Assembly (NCBI GenBank): GCA_965243545.1
Contig: OZ251573.1
Location: forward strand, 620,001 to 684,000
Source of the DNA: CATQHW01 sp965243545
Lineage (GTDB): Bacteria > Spirochaetota > Spirochaetia > SZUA-6 > Bin103
Length of the DNA: 64,000 nt
Direction of reading: 5' to 3'
The number at the start of each line of letters is the position of its first letter. Within the stretch, counting starts at the first letter, position 1. The notes under the pieces were generated by a model. That model saw nothing but the letters and a program-made list of their open reading frames with translations. It did not search any database and had not been told where the DNA came from. The position numbers and the translations under genes were made by a program. Positions 16,588 to 24,514 of the stretch are shown here, piece by piece.

Positions 16588-17643
16588 ATGGCCGGCACGG
16601 TCGCCAAGCCCCACGATCACCTGTTCCGCTCCGTGTTCCGGAACGAGTCCGAGGCGGCCGCCCTGCTGCGCGCCAACCTGCCGCAGATGATCACCGACGC
16701 CGTGATCTGGTCCACCCTGAGGCGGCGCGACCGCAGTTTCATCGACGACCGGTTGCGCGACAGCGAATCGGACCTGCTGTTCGAGGTGCGGCGCAAGCCC
16801 GACCGCGCGCCGGCATGGCTGTACGTCCTGCTGGAGCACCAGTCGACGCCCGACTTCTGGTTGCGGCTGAGGGTCCTGAAGTACAGTATCAGAATCTGGG
16901 AGGAGGAGCGCGAACAGCGCCCTGCGGAGGAGTACTTGCGCCCGATCGTCCCGCTGGTGCTGTATCAAGGGACGCGCGGCCGCTGGACACCGGCGTGCGA
17001 GTTCGCGGAACTGTTTGCTCCCGACGTGCGCGACTGGCCGGCGGTGCCCCGCTACGCGCATCTGCTGATCGACCAGACGCAGGCGCGGCCGGAGGACCTG
17101 CGCGGCGAGGTGCGCGGCCGTAGCGCGCAGCTGGCGCTGATGGCGGCGGCCCGGGAGAGCTGGGAGCTGCTGAGGCCGTTGGTGCCGCTGCTGGCAGAGA
17201 TGATGCGGCAGGGCGGGGGCATCGGCGAGTTGCGCCGGTTCGTGGTGTACGTGGCGGCGACGACGAGGAGGGACCCGGAGCGCTGGAACCGATTCGCGGA
17301 AGCGGTACGGCGCGACGTGCCGGGAGGAGAAGAACTGATGACCGATACGCGCGAAATGCTTGAAGCCTACGGCGAAGTGGTAGAGGAAGAGGCCCTTCAG
17401 AAGGGTCTCCGGCAGGGGCGCCAGGAAGGCCGCCAGGAGGGGCGCCAAGAAGGCCACCAGGAGGGCCGCCAGGAGGGCCGCCAGGAAGGCCGCCAGGAAG
17501 GCGTACTGCGCACCATCGAGGGACTTGTGGGCCGAAACGTCCCGTGGTCAACGATAGAAGCCGCCACCGGAATCGACGAGGCAGAATTCAAGCGGCTCAG
17601 GCAGCAACCGGACTCCGCCGTTGGCGGGGCGGCCCGGCAGTAG
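16588..17643 (+). CDS. Rpn family (YhgA-like) recombination-promoting nuclease / putative transposase
   Basis: This 351-residue Rpn protein shows the family opening KPHDHLFRSVF and the nuclease core SDLLFEVRRK followed by WLYVLLEHQS, a PD-(D/E)XK arrangement. Rpn proteins in E. coli are DNA endonucleases that stimulate RecA-independent recombination and have been linked to phage defence. Residues 278-305 are a run of seven R/H-Q-E-G tetrapeptides, a common helical tail feature in this family. A C-terminal segment RNVPWSTIEAATGIDEAEF follows. The ATG at 16588 is 2 nt after the MetE-like stop, so a nuclease gene is tucked at the end of a metabolic unit. Downstream lies a 300-bp gap with the recombinase inverted repeat. 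Confidence 0.87.
   Translation: MAGTVAKPHDHLFRSVFRNESEAAALLRANLPQMITDAVIWSTLRRRDRSFIDDRLRDSESDLLFEVRRKPDRAPAWLYVLLEHQSTPDFWLRLRVLKYSIRIWEEEREQRPAEEYLRPIVPLVLYQGTRGRWTPACEFAELFAPDVRDWPAVPRYAHLLIDQTQARPEDLRGEVRGRSAQLALMAAARESWELLRPLVPLLAEMMRQGGGIGELRRFVVYVAATTRRDPERWNRFAEAVRRDVPGGEELMTDTREMLEAYGEVVEEEALQKGLRQGRQEGRQEGRQEGHQEGRQEGRQEGRQEGVLRTIEGLVGRNVPWSTIEAATGIDEAEFKRLRQQPDSAVGGAARQ
17419..17502 (+). repeat. Seven in-frame 12-bp tandem repeats encoding RQEG/HQEG
   Basis: Seven consecutive 12-bp units (type cgccaggaaggc, with third-base variation and one cac) encode (R/H)QEG. They lie within the Rpn gene and keep the frame. Copy number could change by slippage without breaking the gene. Confidence 0.9.
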
Positions 17644-17949
17644 TGGGCGTCGCGGTCAGTGGAGCGTTCGCACTCCGAGACCGGGCAACGATAGCGTCCG
17701 ATAATAGCCATTGTCAGAGGCTATGCTACGGCTGAGCCGGCTTCGCGCCGTTCCGCCCGGTACCCGTCCGCCGATCACGGCCGGTACTCAAGCATGGCGC
17801 GCGCAAGGGTGTCAACCCCTGATCCAACCCGTTCCGTCCCGGGCTTCGGCTTGAGCCGATTCGCGCACGATAGGTCCGCGCGGTCGTCGTAACATTCTTG
17901 TGGTAAAGTAGTTGCATATCTGACCGGCGCTTGGCCCGGCATACTACCC
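17644..17949. other. Intergenic region (306 bp) between rpn and recombinase
   Basis: No supported gene is seen. It holds the left copy of the recombinase-flanking inverted repeat (17681-17718), including a dyad ATAGCC-N9-GGCTAT at 17704-17724. An AT-richer stretch near 17895-17925 contains TTGTGGTAAAGT. No tRNA or clear terminator was recognised. Confidence 0.6.
17681..17718 (+). repeat. Left inverted repeat flanking tyrosine recombinase
   Basis: The reverse complement of these 38 bp matches 19019-19056 at 29 of 38 positions by hand alignment, including AATGGCTATT. The inner 20 bp match at 17 positions. The repeat lies 232 bp beyond the recombinase stop codon. Confidence 0.65.
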
Positions 17950-19008
17950 CTACTCGACCGTCGGGCCGCCGTCGCGGGCCATCCCGTACCTGAGCCGCGC
18001 CACCGGGCCGCGCGTGGCCTCCAGACGCCGCGCGTAGTGGGCCGGCATCCGAGACGATCTCCAATCGGCAGCCAGCTGCATATCGACCAGCCCCGCCCCG
18101 GCCGCCGCCAGGGACTGCGCCGACCCCACCCGTAACGAGTGACCGGACACCCGGCCGCCGATGCCGGCAGCGGCGGCGCGCCGCGTGATGATGTCCCGGA
18201 TCGACCGCGCGCTGAGCCGTTCGCCAATGGCGCCGCCCCTGTTGATGCGCCGGAACAGCGCGCCGTCGGCCGGCGCCTCCGCCACCAGCAGCCGGTAACG
18301 CCGGAGGGCCGCGATTGTCGGGGGGCCAAGGTAGCGCTCGTGGCCTCGTCCCTCCTGGTCGGTCTTGGACCGGCGGACGGTCAAGATGCCATCGCCGCGC
18401 GGATTCTCAATCACGTCGGCGAAGTCGAGCGCCGCAAGCTCGGACACCCGCAGCATGGCATCGCTTCCCACCCGGATCAACGCGCCGTCGCGCAGTCCGG
18501 CTGGCGAGCCGCCGCTCTCAGCGAGCTGCGCCGCCCGATCGGCGTCTTCCCAGCCCACCCCGTCAACCTGCCCTCGGGTGCGGGGGTTCGTTCTGACGAT
18601 GCACCGCATGAGTTGGCGGACGGCTTCGTGGGCCGTGGGGTCGCCGGCGCCCGCGGCGCGGTGGCCTGCTGCGATACTGGCGCGGTCCACTTGCACGGTG
18701 GCCGGCGACAAGCCGGCCATCGCCCGTTCTTTCAGATAGGCGGCCACGGCGTCCGGATGCGCGGGCAAGACGTGGGCGCCGCGATAGGCGGCCCATCCCT
18801 GCCACCGCTCCCATCCTGCGTCGTAGGCGCGGCGCGTGTTGGGGGCGTGAGCGTTACGTTCGATGTCGGCGTTGGTGGCGATGCCGGCCAACGGCGATTC
18901 AAGGTCGTCGATGTTCGTGTCGTGGTATTCCATGACCCAAGGCTGCGCGGCCGGAGTGGCCTGTTGACCGGCGACGCCCGGTAGCTGAGCCCTCTCTTCT
19001 TCCTCCAT
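17950..19008 (-). CDS. Tyrosine recombinase/integrase (phage integrase family)
   Basis: This 352-residue site-specific recombinase has an N-terminal SAM-like core-binding domain (about 55-145, with NTRRAYDAGWERWQGWA). Its catalytic domain carries the full set: R187 (MLRVSEL), K215 (RRSKTDQEG), H290 and R293 (GHSLRVG), W316 in the His/Trp position and nucleophile Y325 (MPAHYARRL). All catalytic residues are intact, so it should be active. It starts at ATG 19008 with AGAGGA 7 nt upstream. That Shine-Dalgarno region touches the inner edge of the right inverted repeat, so binding by the enzyme could repress its own expression. The nearest relatives by eye are integron- or plasmid-type integrases of proteobacterial style rather than XerC/D; this is uncertain. 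Confidence 0.92.
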   Translation of the reverse strand: MEEEERAQLPGVAGQQATPAAQPWVMEYHDTNIDDLESPLAGIATNADIERNAHAPNTRRAYDAGWERWQGWAAYRGAHVLPAHPDAVAAYLKERAMAGLSPATVQVDRASIAAGHRAAGAGDPTAHEAVRQLMRCIVRTNPRTRGQVDGVGWEDADRAAQLAESGGSPAGLRDGALIRVGSDAMLRVSELAALDFADVIENPRGDGILTVRRSKTDQEGRGHERYLGPPTIAALRRYRLLVAEAPADGALFRRINRGGAIGERLSARSIRDIITRRAAAAGIGGRVSGHSLRVGSAQSLAAAGAGLVDMQLAADWRSSRMPAHYARRLEATRGPVARLRYGMARDGGPTVE

Positions 19009-19018
19009 ACGGTTTTCC

Positions 19019-19056
19019 TCTGCTAATGGCTATTGTCGGAAGATAACGTGTCGCGG
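19019..19056 (-). repeat. Right inverted repeat flanking tyrosine recombinase
   Basis: This is the partner of 17681-17718 in opposite orientation (29/38 matches). It lies immediately upstream of the recombinase Shine-Dalgarno, between that gene and the dsbA-like gene. Confidence 0.65.
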
Positions 19057-19189
19057 TAAACGCCTCGGCACTGATAGACCGCGGCGCGCGCCAGACGAAG
19101 CGGGACCGCCGCCAAGGCCCTTCCCGGACGTTGACGTTCGCGCGTTGCCGGTGGTCCGACGCGCGCGCCAGAGGATCGCCCTCCGGCTG

Positions 19190-19822
19190 GTGGGGCGATG
19201 CACCCAGGCGTTCGCGCACCGACTCCTGCTCTGCGCGCTGGCCGTGGCCCTCACCGCCGGCGTGGCGCTGGCCGACCACGACACCGCGCCGGCGGAACCG
19301 CTACGCGTAGCCGTCGAGCCGGCCGGCCCTTCCGTCGGCCCGCCCGACGCGCCGGTCACCATCGTCGAGTTCTCCGACTTTCAGTGCCCCTTCTGCGCTG
19401 CCCTGCAGCCGGCCCTGGACCGCGTCAAGACCGAGTACGCCGGCCGCGTACGGCTGGTGTTCCGGCACTTCCCCTTGACCGGCATCCACCCCGATGCGTG
19501 GCGCGCCGCCGAGGCTGCCGCCTGCGCGGACGAGCAGGGCCGGTTCTGGGACCTGCACGCGCTGCTGTTCAGCGAGCAAGCGGCGCTGTCGGCCGGCGAC
19601 CTGCGACAGAAGGCGGCGCGCCTCGGCATGGACACGGCGGCGTTCGGCGCCTGTCTGGATGACCGCCGCTACCACGACGCCGTTCACGCCGACGTGGACG
19701 CCGGCATCGAGGCCGGCGTCGAGGGCACGCCGACGCTGTTCATCAACGGCCGGCCGGTGGCCGGCGCAGTGCCGTTCGAGGAGCTGGCGGCGCTGATCGA
19801 CGACGAGTTGCGAAGGCGGTGA
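19190..19822 (+). CDS. DsbA/thioredoxin-like secreted disulfide oxidoreductase
   Basis: This protein of about 210 residues has a signal peptide (HRLLLCALAVALTAGVALA, cleavage near residue 28) and a DsbA/Thioredoxin_4 fold. After APVTIVEFSDFQ comes the active site C66-P-F-C69, and the cis-proline loop is GTPTLFINGRPV. It should introduce or shuffle disulfides in exported proteins. The GTG at 19190 gives a compact signal peptide with AGAGGA 13 nt upstream; a TTG at 19145 would add 15 residues. The stop overlaps the next gene (GTGA). Immediately downstream is a secreted protein with two cysteines per repeat, which makes a dedicated folding role plausible (inference). A decayed copy of this gene lies at 24515-24913. 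Confidence 0.85.
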   Translation: MGRCTQAFAHRLLLCALAVALTAGVALADHDTAPAEPLRVAVEPAGPSVGPPDAPVTIVEFSDFQCPFCAALQPALDRVKTEYAGRVRLVFRHFPLTGIHPDAWRAAEAAACADEQGRFWDLHALLFSEQAALSAGDLRQKAARLGMDTAAFGACLDDRRYHDAVHADVDAGIEAGVEGTPTLFINGRPVAGAVPFEELAALIDDELRRR

Positions 19823-20193
19823 CGGTGGTGGTCCTGCCGGCCGGCGACGTACGGACCGTGACGGCGGCCGACTTCGCGCCCGCCCTGGTGGCCGCGCTAC
19901 GGCCCAGGGTGACCGCAGCTCTGGAAGGCGCCCCGGTGCGCTTGCCGGGCGGCTGCAGGCTGCGCGCCGCCGACTTGGGCGCCGTGGTGCTTGCCAGCGT
20001 GACCGACGGCGCCGGCGCCGCGGTGCTGACGCTGACCCTGCATCGAACCGACCTGGACGGGCGCGATTGGTCGCACCTGCGCGCCGTCCGCCCCGACCTG
20101 CCCCGATCCATGCCGGCGCCCTGGTGCGCCGTGACCCCGCGCGCCGGCCCCGTCGCCGCCTGCCTGGCGGCCCTGTGGGCTGCGGGAGGGTAG
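19819..20193 (+). CDS. Hypothetical protein (124 aa), translationally coupled to dsbA-like gene
   Basis: This small protein is Ala/Val/Leu-rich, with no signal peptide and no clear membrane segment. It contains LPGGCRLRAADLGAVVLASV and a C-terminal PWCAVTPRAG segment. No family is recognised. The GTG start at 19819 overlaps the TGA of the dsbA-like gene (GTGA), so it is read with it. Its codon usage fits the GC-rich host, unlike the repeat gene downstream. Its position between an oxidoreductase and a cysteine-repeat protein hints at an accessory role; nothing more can be supported. Confidence 0.55.
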   Translation: MTVVVLPAGDVRTVTAADFAPALVAALRPRVTAALEGAPVRLPGGCRLRAADLGAVVLASVTDGAGAAVLTLTLHRTDLDGRDWSHLRAVRPDLPRSMPAPWCAVTPRAGPVAACLAALWAAGG

Positions 20194-20254
20194 CGCCATG
20201 CCGTAGCACGCCGGCCGATCAACTCGCAACACGAAACGACCCAAGGAGGGAACG

Positions 20255-21040
20255 ATGAAACGACGATTGATAGGCGTGGCCGTGGCGGCCGTGCTGCTGA
20301 TCGCCGGCGCCGCGCCGGCGGTGGTAGCCAATGATGATGTGGTGTGGACATCCGTCATCTGCTGGAAATCTCACACTCAAAGCTTTGAGCGGCCTGCTTA
20401 CGGTGATGATCACGCAGCGGCGCTTGCTTTCGCAGAGTCGCTGTGTGAATCGCACCACGGCGGATCGCTGACCCGGCCGGCGCGCCAAGAAGGCGATACG
20501 TCCGTCGAATGCTGGTTCAGTCACTACAACACGAGCCGCAACTTCAACACCGAAGCCGCGTGCACGGATGAAGGCGGATCGCTGACCCGCCCGGCCCCGC
20601 CGTCGTCCGTGCCGGCGTCGGTGACGTGTTGGACCGATCCAAACACGAGCACGACGGCCAACGGAACCGGAGCGAACGTGAACGATGCTTTGGCTGCGGC
20701 GCGCCAAGCGTGCCGGGATAGCGGCGGATCGACGACCAGGCCGGTCACCGCATCGGTGACCTGTTGGTGGGATCACGACCCGAGCACGATCGATCGGAAC
20801 GGCACGACTGCGGCCGCTGCTACTGCTGCGGCGACGGCGGCCTGCACGGCTAGCGGCGGATCGCTGACTAGGCCGCCGCCACCTTCGGCATCGGTGACCT
20901 GCTGGACTGACCACAACACAAGTAGCACGATTACGCGGGCATCCTACGGTAGTGCCATCGCTGCGGCGACGAAGGCTTGCACGGCTAGCGGCGGATCGAC
21001 GATTAGGCCGCCGGCGCCAACGCGGCGAAAGAGCTATAGT
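20255..21040 (+). pseudogene. Secreted two-cysteine-repeat protein, 5' part (interrupted by IS)
   Basis: ATG 20255 has a strong AAGGAGGG 7 nt upstream. A signal peptide (MKRRLIGVAVAAVLLIAGAAPAVVA) is followed by five modules of about 33-45 residues, each of the form SVxCWxxH...AC..SGGSLTRP with two cysteines. At codon 262 the frame meets the insertion sequence and ends 11 codons inside it, at 21073. Joining 21040 directly to 22879, with one copy of TATAGT removed, restores an uninterrupted frame in which the sixth module (FVCWSSHDTSRT..., ACRRSGGSLTQP) continues. The original protein would be 695 residues. The truncated five-module form might still be made and exported. The function of the repeats is unknown; a surface or matrix role is a guess. 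Confidence 0.85.
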
Positions 21041-22872
21041 CCCAGAGTAAGCGATTCGGGTAGGCGGGGTTGAAACGGGTCCTCCTAAGTGCTATAATCG
21101 GAAGTACCTAAACCCAACCGGTCAAGCACCGAAGAGGACCCGAAATGATTCAGTCACCACCAGAATACACGGCTGACGATGCTTGTCAACCCCAATTCTC
21201 CCATCCCCGCCTTCGGGCCGAGCCGCGCGGTGGCGCCCCGCTGGTGAGCTGGTCCGGCTTGGGCATCGTGCACGGGCTCGTCGAGCGGCTTGAAGTGGCG
21301 CCGGTGATCGACTCTGCGGTGCGCGTGCTGCGGCGGCACAAATGGTATACCGAGTCGGACCACGTGCTGACGCTGGCCTACAACATGCTCAGCGGCGGGA
21401 ACACCCTCAGCGACATCAACTGGCTGCGCGCCGACGAAGGATTACGCCGGCTGTTGGGCGGCGCGCGGGTGCCGCATGCCACCACGGTCGGGGATTTTCT
21501 GGCTCGCTTCGACGGCAAGCGGGAGCAGTGCAGCGACCGGGATCAGCTGGCGGGGGAGCTGGCGCGGAGCGAGTTACGTGAGGCGGTCGAGGAGATACAG
21601 CAGCGGGCGTTCGGGTTGCTGCCGCGGTCGCGGCGGCGGGTGGCGACGCTGGACTGGGATTCGTCGATCCACGAAGTGTATGGGGAGCAGAAGGAAGGCG
21701 CGGACTTCAGCTACGACAGGCGGTGGAGCTACAGCAGTCTGTACGGGACGGTGGCGGAGACCGGAGACGTGCTGCATCTGGGACTGCACGAAGGCAGCCG
21801 GCATACCAGCTACGGGATCAAGGAGGTGTTGCCGAGAACGATCGAGCGGGTCCGGAAGCACTTTCGACAGGTGCGGATGCGCGCTGACAGTGGCTACTAC
21901 GATCAGGAGATCGTGGACATCTGCGCGGAGCGCGGGGTGGAGTTCTACATCGTGGCGAAGCAGCGGCAGAATCTGCTGCGGGCCGTGCACGGGCTCCCGG
22001 AGAGCGCATGGCGTCCACTGGCGCCGATCAGGGAGCGGTCGGGCCGGCGCCGGCGGAAGCGGCGGGAGAACGTGAAGCGCAAGATCAGCCGGCAGCGCAA
22101 GCCTGACCAGTGGTACAAGGGGACGCCGGAAGTGGCCAGGATGATGTTCCGACCGACGAGTTGGAAGAAGGGCTATCGGTACGTGATCAAGCGGACGCCG
22201 ATCCACGACGCGGACGGCAAGCAAGAGTACCTCGACGGGATGAGAAAGTATGCGTACTGGATCGTGGTGACGAACTCGAAACGGAGCAACACGGCGGTGC
22301 TGAGGACCGCGCAGGGGCGGGGCAATCAGGAGAATCTGATCAAGGACCTGAAGGAGGGGCTGGGACTGTCCCATGTTCCGACCGGGTTGCTGGGAGCCAA
22401 TCAAGCGTACTTCGTGATCGCGGCGTTGGCGTGGAACCTGAAGACTTGGATGCTCAACCTGTTGGAGTTGGGAGATGGCGCGGTGCTGCGCTGCAAGCGG
22501 TTTCTGTACCTGTGGATATGCCGGGCCGGCGTGGTTGCCAAGACTGGCCGGGACGGCGTGCTGCTCAAGCTGTCGGCCGGCGAGTACCACCAGAGGTTCA
22601 GCGCCGCGCTGGCACGACTGGCGACGCTGTAGGGAAGTCTGGGACGGGTGTTGACGAGATGGCAGGGGTAGTCTGCCCTGATGGCGTCACCTGAAGTCCC
22701 ACAGGCCGCCAAATCGCCACTGGCTTGGTCAACTCAAAGGGTTGACGCGGTTCTCACACTGCGGATGCCCAGAATGTCAGCGTCGGGACGCCTATAGATC
22801 CCAAGAGTCGCCGAAATCTCCCGACTTTCGTGATGCCTGTGGCCAATCTATCACCGAATCGCTTATTCTGCG
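21041..22872 (+). mobile_element. IS1380-family insertion sequence, complete
   Basis: The 1,832-bp element is bounded by 19-bp terminal inverted repeats (21041-21059 and 22854-22872) that match at 17 of 19 positions and share GATTCGG at their inner end. It is flanked by a 6-bp direct duplication TATAGT (21035-21040 and 22873-22878). It carries one transposase gene, apparently intact. The insertion lies inside the secreted cysteine-repeat gene. Length, single ORF and duplication size fit the IS1380 family. The 240 bp after the transposase stop hold no gene. Confidence 0.92.
21145..22632 (+). CDS. IS1380-family DDE transposase
   Basis: This 495-residue transposase has an N-terminal DNA-binding region with SWSGLGIVHGLVERLEV. 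DDE motifs appear as TLDWDSSIHEVYG (first Asp), VRMRADSGYYDQE (second Asp) and GRGNQENLIKDLKEGLGL (Glu, with conserved Asn-Gln upstream). These follow the DDE_Tnp_1/IS1380 pattern. The C-terminal part, including AYFVIAALAWNLKTWML, is complete, so no truncation is evident and the element may be active. The ATG at 21145 follows AGAGGACCCGAA. It reads in the same direction as the interrupted host gene. Confidence 0.93.
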   Translation: MIQSPPEYTADDACQPQFSHPRLRAEPRGGAPLVSWSGLGIVHGLVERLEVAPVIDSAVRVLRRHKWYTESDHVLTLAYNMLSGGNTLSDINWLRADEGLRRLLGGARVPHATTVGDFLARFDGKREQCSDRDQLAGELARSELREAVEEIQQRAFGLLPRSRRRVATLDWDSSIHEVYGEQKEGADFSYDRRWSYSSLYGTVAETGDVLHLGLHEGSRHTSYGIKEVLPRTIERVRKHFRQVRMRADSGYYDQEIVDICAERGVEFYIVAKQRQNLLRAVHGLPESAWRPLAPIRERSGRRRRKRRENVKRKISRQRKPDQWYKGTPEVARMMFRPTSWKKGYRYVIKRTPIHDADGKQEYLDGMRKYAYWIVVTNSKRSNTAVLRTAQGRGNQENLIKDLKEGLGLSHVPTGLLGANQAYFVIAALAWNLKTWMLNLLELGDGAVLRCKRFLYLWICRAGVVAKTGRDGVLLKLSAGEYHQRFSAALARLATL

Positions 22873-22878
22873 TATAGT

Positions 22879-24180
22879 TTTGTGTGCTGGAGTAGTCATG
22901 ACACCAGCAGGACGATGGCACAGCGAGCCTATACTCGTGCCCGGGCTAGAGGTATGGTGGAGAGGGCCTGCAGGCGTAGCGGCGGATCGCTGACGCAGCC
23001 GGCCGCGCCGGCCCCGACGCCGCCGCCTCCGCCTGCGCCTACGCCGCCGGCCCGCCAAGAACAGGCCGCGCCGGCGTCGAGTGGCGGATCGTCGAACGGC
23101 GGTTCATCGAACGGCGGTTCATCGAATGGCGGATCGTCGGACGGCGGTGGATCGTCGAACCGCGGATCATCGAACCGCGGATCGTCGACGAGCGGTACAA
23201 CATCGCCTCTTCGCGATTCATATACATCGACGGTGACTTGCCATGACGGCAGTATAACTCGTGGGTTGGGTTCGTCACGTGATGCCGCTTTGGCTGATGC
23301 TACCGCCAAATGTCCGCTTGTTGAGGCGACGGTGACTTGCCCTGATGGCAGTCAGTTTACGCGATCATCTCGCATATCGCAAGCCGACGCCAGAACGAAA
23401 GCGCGTCGGCTGTGCCCGGCGTCGGAGCCGGAAGACGATGGCGTTTCGGGTGATACGATCCAACGCCCATATAGCGCGACGGTTACGTGTTCTGACGGCA
23501 CACGATCAACGGCATCGTCGAAAACGTCGCATGCTGACGCCGAAGACAAAGCGCGGCAACGGTGTTCGTCGCCTACGGCACCGGAGCCTCCAGACACTGA
23601 TAGTGAATCGAGCGAATCGAGCGGATCATCGAGCAGATCGAGTGTTCTGTTGCCCTATAGAGCGAGAATTAGGTGTGCGGACGGTAGTTGGAAGCACGGA
23701 TCCTCTGCATTTTCTCGGGACGCTGCGGTGACGCTAGCGAGAGCCCAATGTCCGGTTTATACCGCTACGGTTACGTGCAGTGACGGTAGCTTACGAAGGG
23801 CTGCTTCCCGCGTATCAAATTCCGATGCTGCGTCAAGCGCGCGCGCTCAATGCCCGAGAGAGTATACTTGGTCGTTCACCTGCGAGAGCGAGCACCTTAG
23901 CCCGCGCGAGGTCACGGGGAGATCCACGGTATCGGTCGCTGACGCTGAGCGCGAAGCGCGCAGTGCCTGCGATGTCGCTATAGGTAATGTTCCGGACCCC
24001 GACCCTGACGATTCGCTGCCGAGTGACGACTCACTAGCAAAGCAGGCCCACGAAGCCCAGGAAGCCAATCAACGGAGCCGCGGTCGTGGCGGCAGCCGTG
24101 GCGGAGGTGGTGGCGGCATTCCTATGAGCGCGTTCACGGAGTGCCCTGGGGAAGTTGGGCCGGCCTGCCCCGATGACTAA
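22879..24180 (+). pseudogene. Secreted two-cysteine-repeat protein, 3' part (downstream of IS)
   Basis: This 433-codon frame continues the interrupted gene. It opens with the rest of module six (FVCWSSHDTSRTMAQ, then ACRRSGGSLTQP). A Pro-rich spacer and a Gly/Ser/Asn-rich stretch of repeated GGSSN-like units follow. Six further modules of about 32 residues then have the form TVTCxDGS...S..ADA..KAR..C, again with two cysteines each. It ends with an Arg/Gly-rich tail and TECPGEVGPACPDD. A GTG at 22882 could give a product, but it would lack the signal peptide. This stretch is less GC-rich than the flanking metabolic genes, which suggests acquisition or relaxed codon choice. A long perfect hairpin follows the stop. 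Confidence 0.82.
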
Positions 24181-24203
24181 GCCGGCGGCGGCTTAGTCAT
24201 CGG
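24170..24203 (+). terminator. Perfect 14-bp stem hairpin at the end of the cysteine-repeat gene
   Basis: Arms 24170-24183 and 24190-24203 are exact inverted repeats with a 6-base loop, and the left arm includes the TAA stop. It is followed only by ATTTAGCTT, not a full T-run, so it is either a weak intrinsic terminator or an mRNA-stabilising stem. Confidence 0.6.
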
Positions 24204-24242
24204 ATTTAGCTTAGCCAGGCTGTGAGCGCAAGGAGGATGCCA

Positions 24243-24389
24243 ATGATCGGCTTCAAGGGTATCGCCGATTGGCGGCGGTTGCCTTCTAGGCTGTCGGCGC
24301 TGCCGGTGGTCGTTTGGCTCCAGACGCGGGCCGACAAGATCATCTGCCGTGGCGATACATCAGCAACGCGGCTTCTACCGCTGACTTGA
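24243..24389 (+). CDS. Possible small protein (48 aa)
   Basis: ATG 24243 is preceded by AAGGAGG with 6 nt spacing, one of the best ribosome-binding sites in the window. The frame reads MIGFKGIADWRRLPSRLSAL, then PVVVWLQTRADKIICR and ends LLPLT. No family is recognised, and there is no signal peptide. It lies after the cysteine-repeat gene hairpin. It may be a genuine short gene or the remnant of a decayed one next to the dsbA pseudogene. Confidence 0.35.
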   Translation: MIGFKGIADWRRLPSRLSALPVVVWLQTRADKIICRGDTSATRLLPLT

Positions 24390-24514
24390 CTTGACGGGCC
24401 GGTTCGGCGCCCGCCGCCAGTGGCGCTTGTGTGACTCCTTGTCGTCGCCGGCATACGGAGCGCCGGGCCGGCCTTTCTGATGGGTGGTATTGAAGCAAGA
24501 ACCCCGGGGCGAGC

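Larger units (their letters stand above)
17681..19056. mobile_element. Candidate small element: tyrosine recombinase bounded by inverted repeats
   Basis: A 1,376-bp segment contains only the recombinase gene and ends in imperfect 38-bp inverted repeats. This could be a compact tyrosine-recombinase element, or a self-invertible segment whose two inverted core sites are acted on by the enzyme. No target duplication was found outside the repeats, as expected for tyrosine recombinases. The repeats and gene are seen; mobility is inference. Confidence 0.45.

Noticed and set aside
17644..17949. Possible tRNA integration target beside the recombinase
   Set aside because: No cloverleaf or anticodon arm could be drawn from this sequence.
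23085..23200. Short tandem repeats that might be taken for a CRISPR array
   Set aside because: The units are about 12-15 bp, in frame, and encode GGSSN; no spacers of CRISPR size and no cas genes are present.
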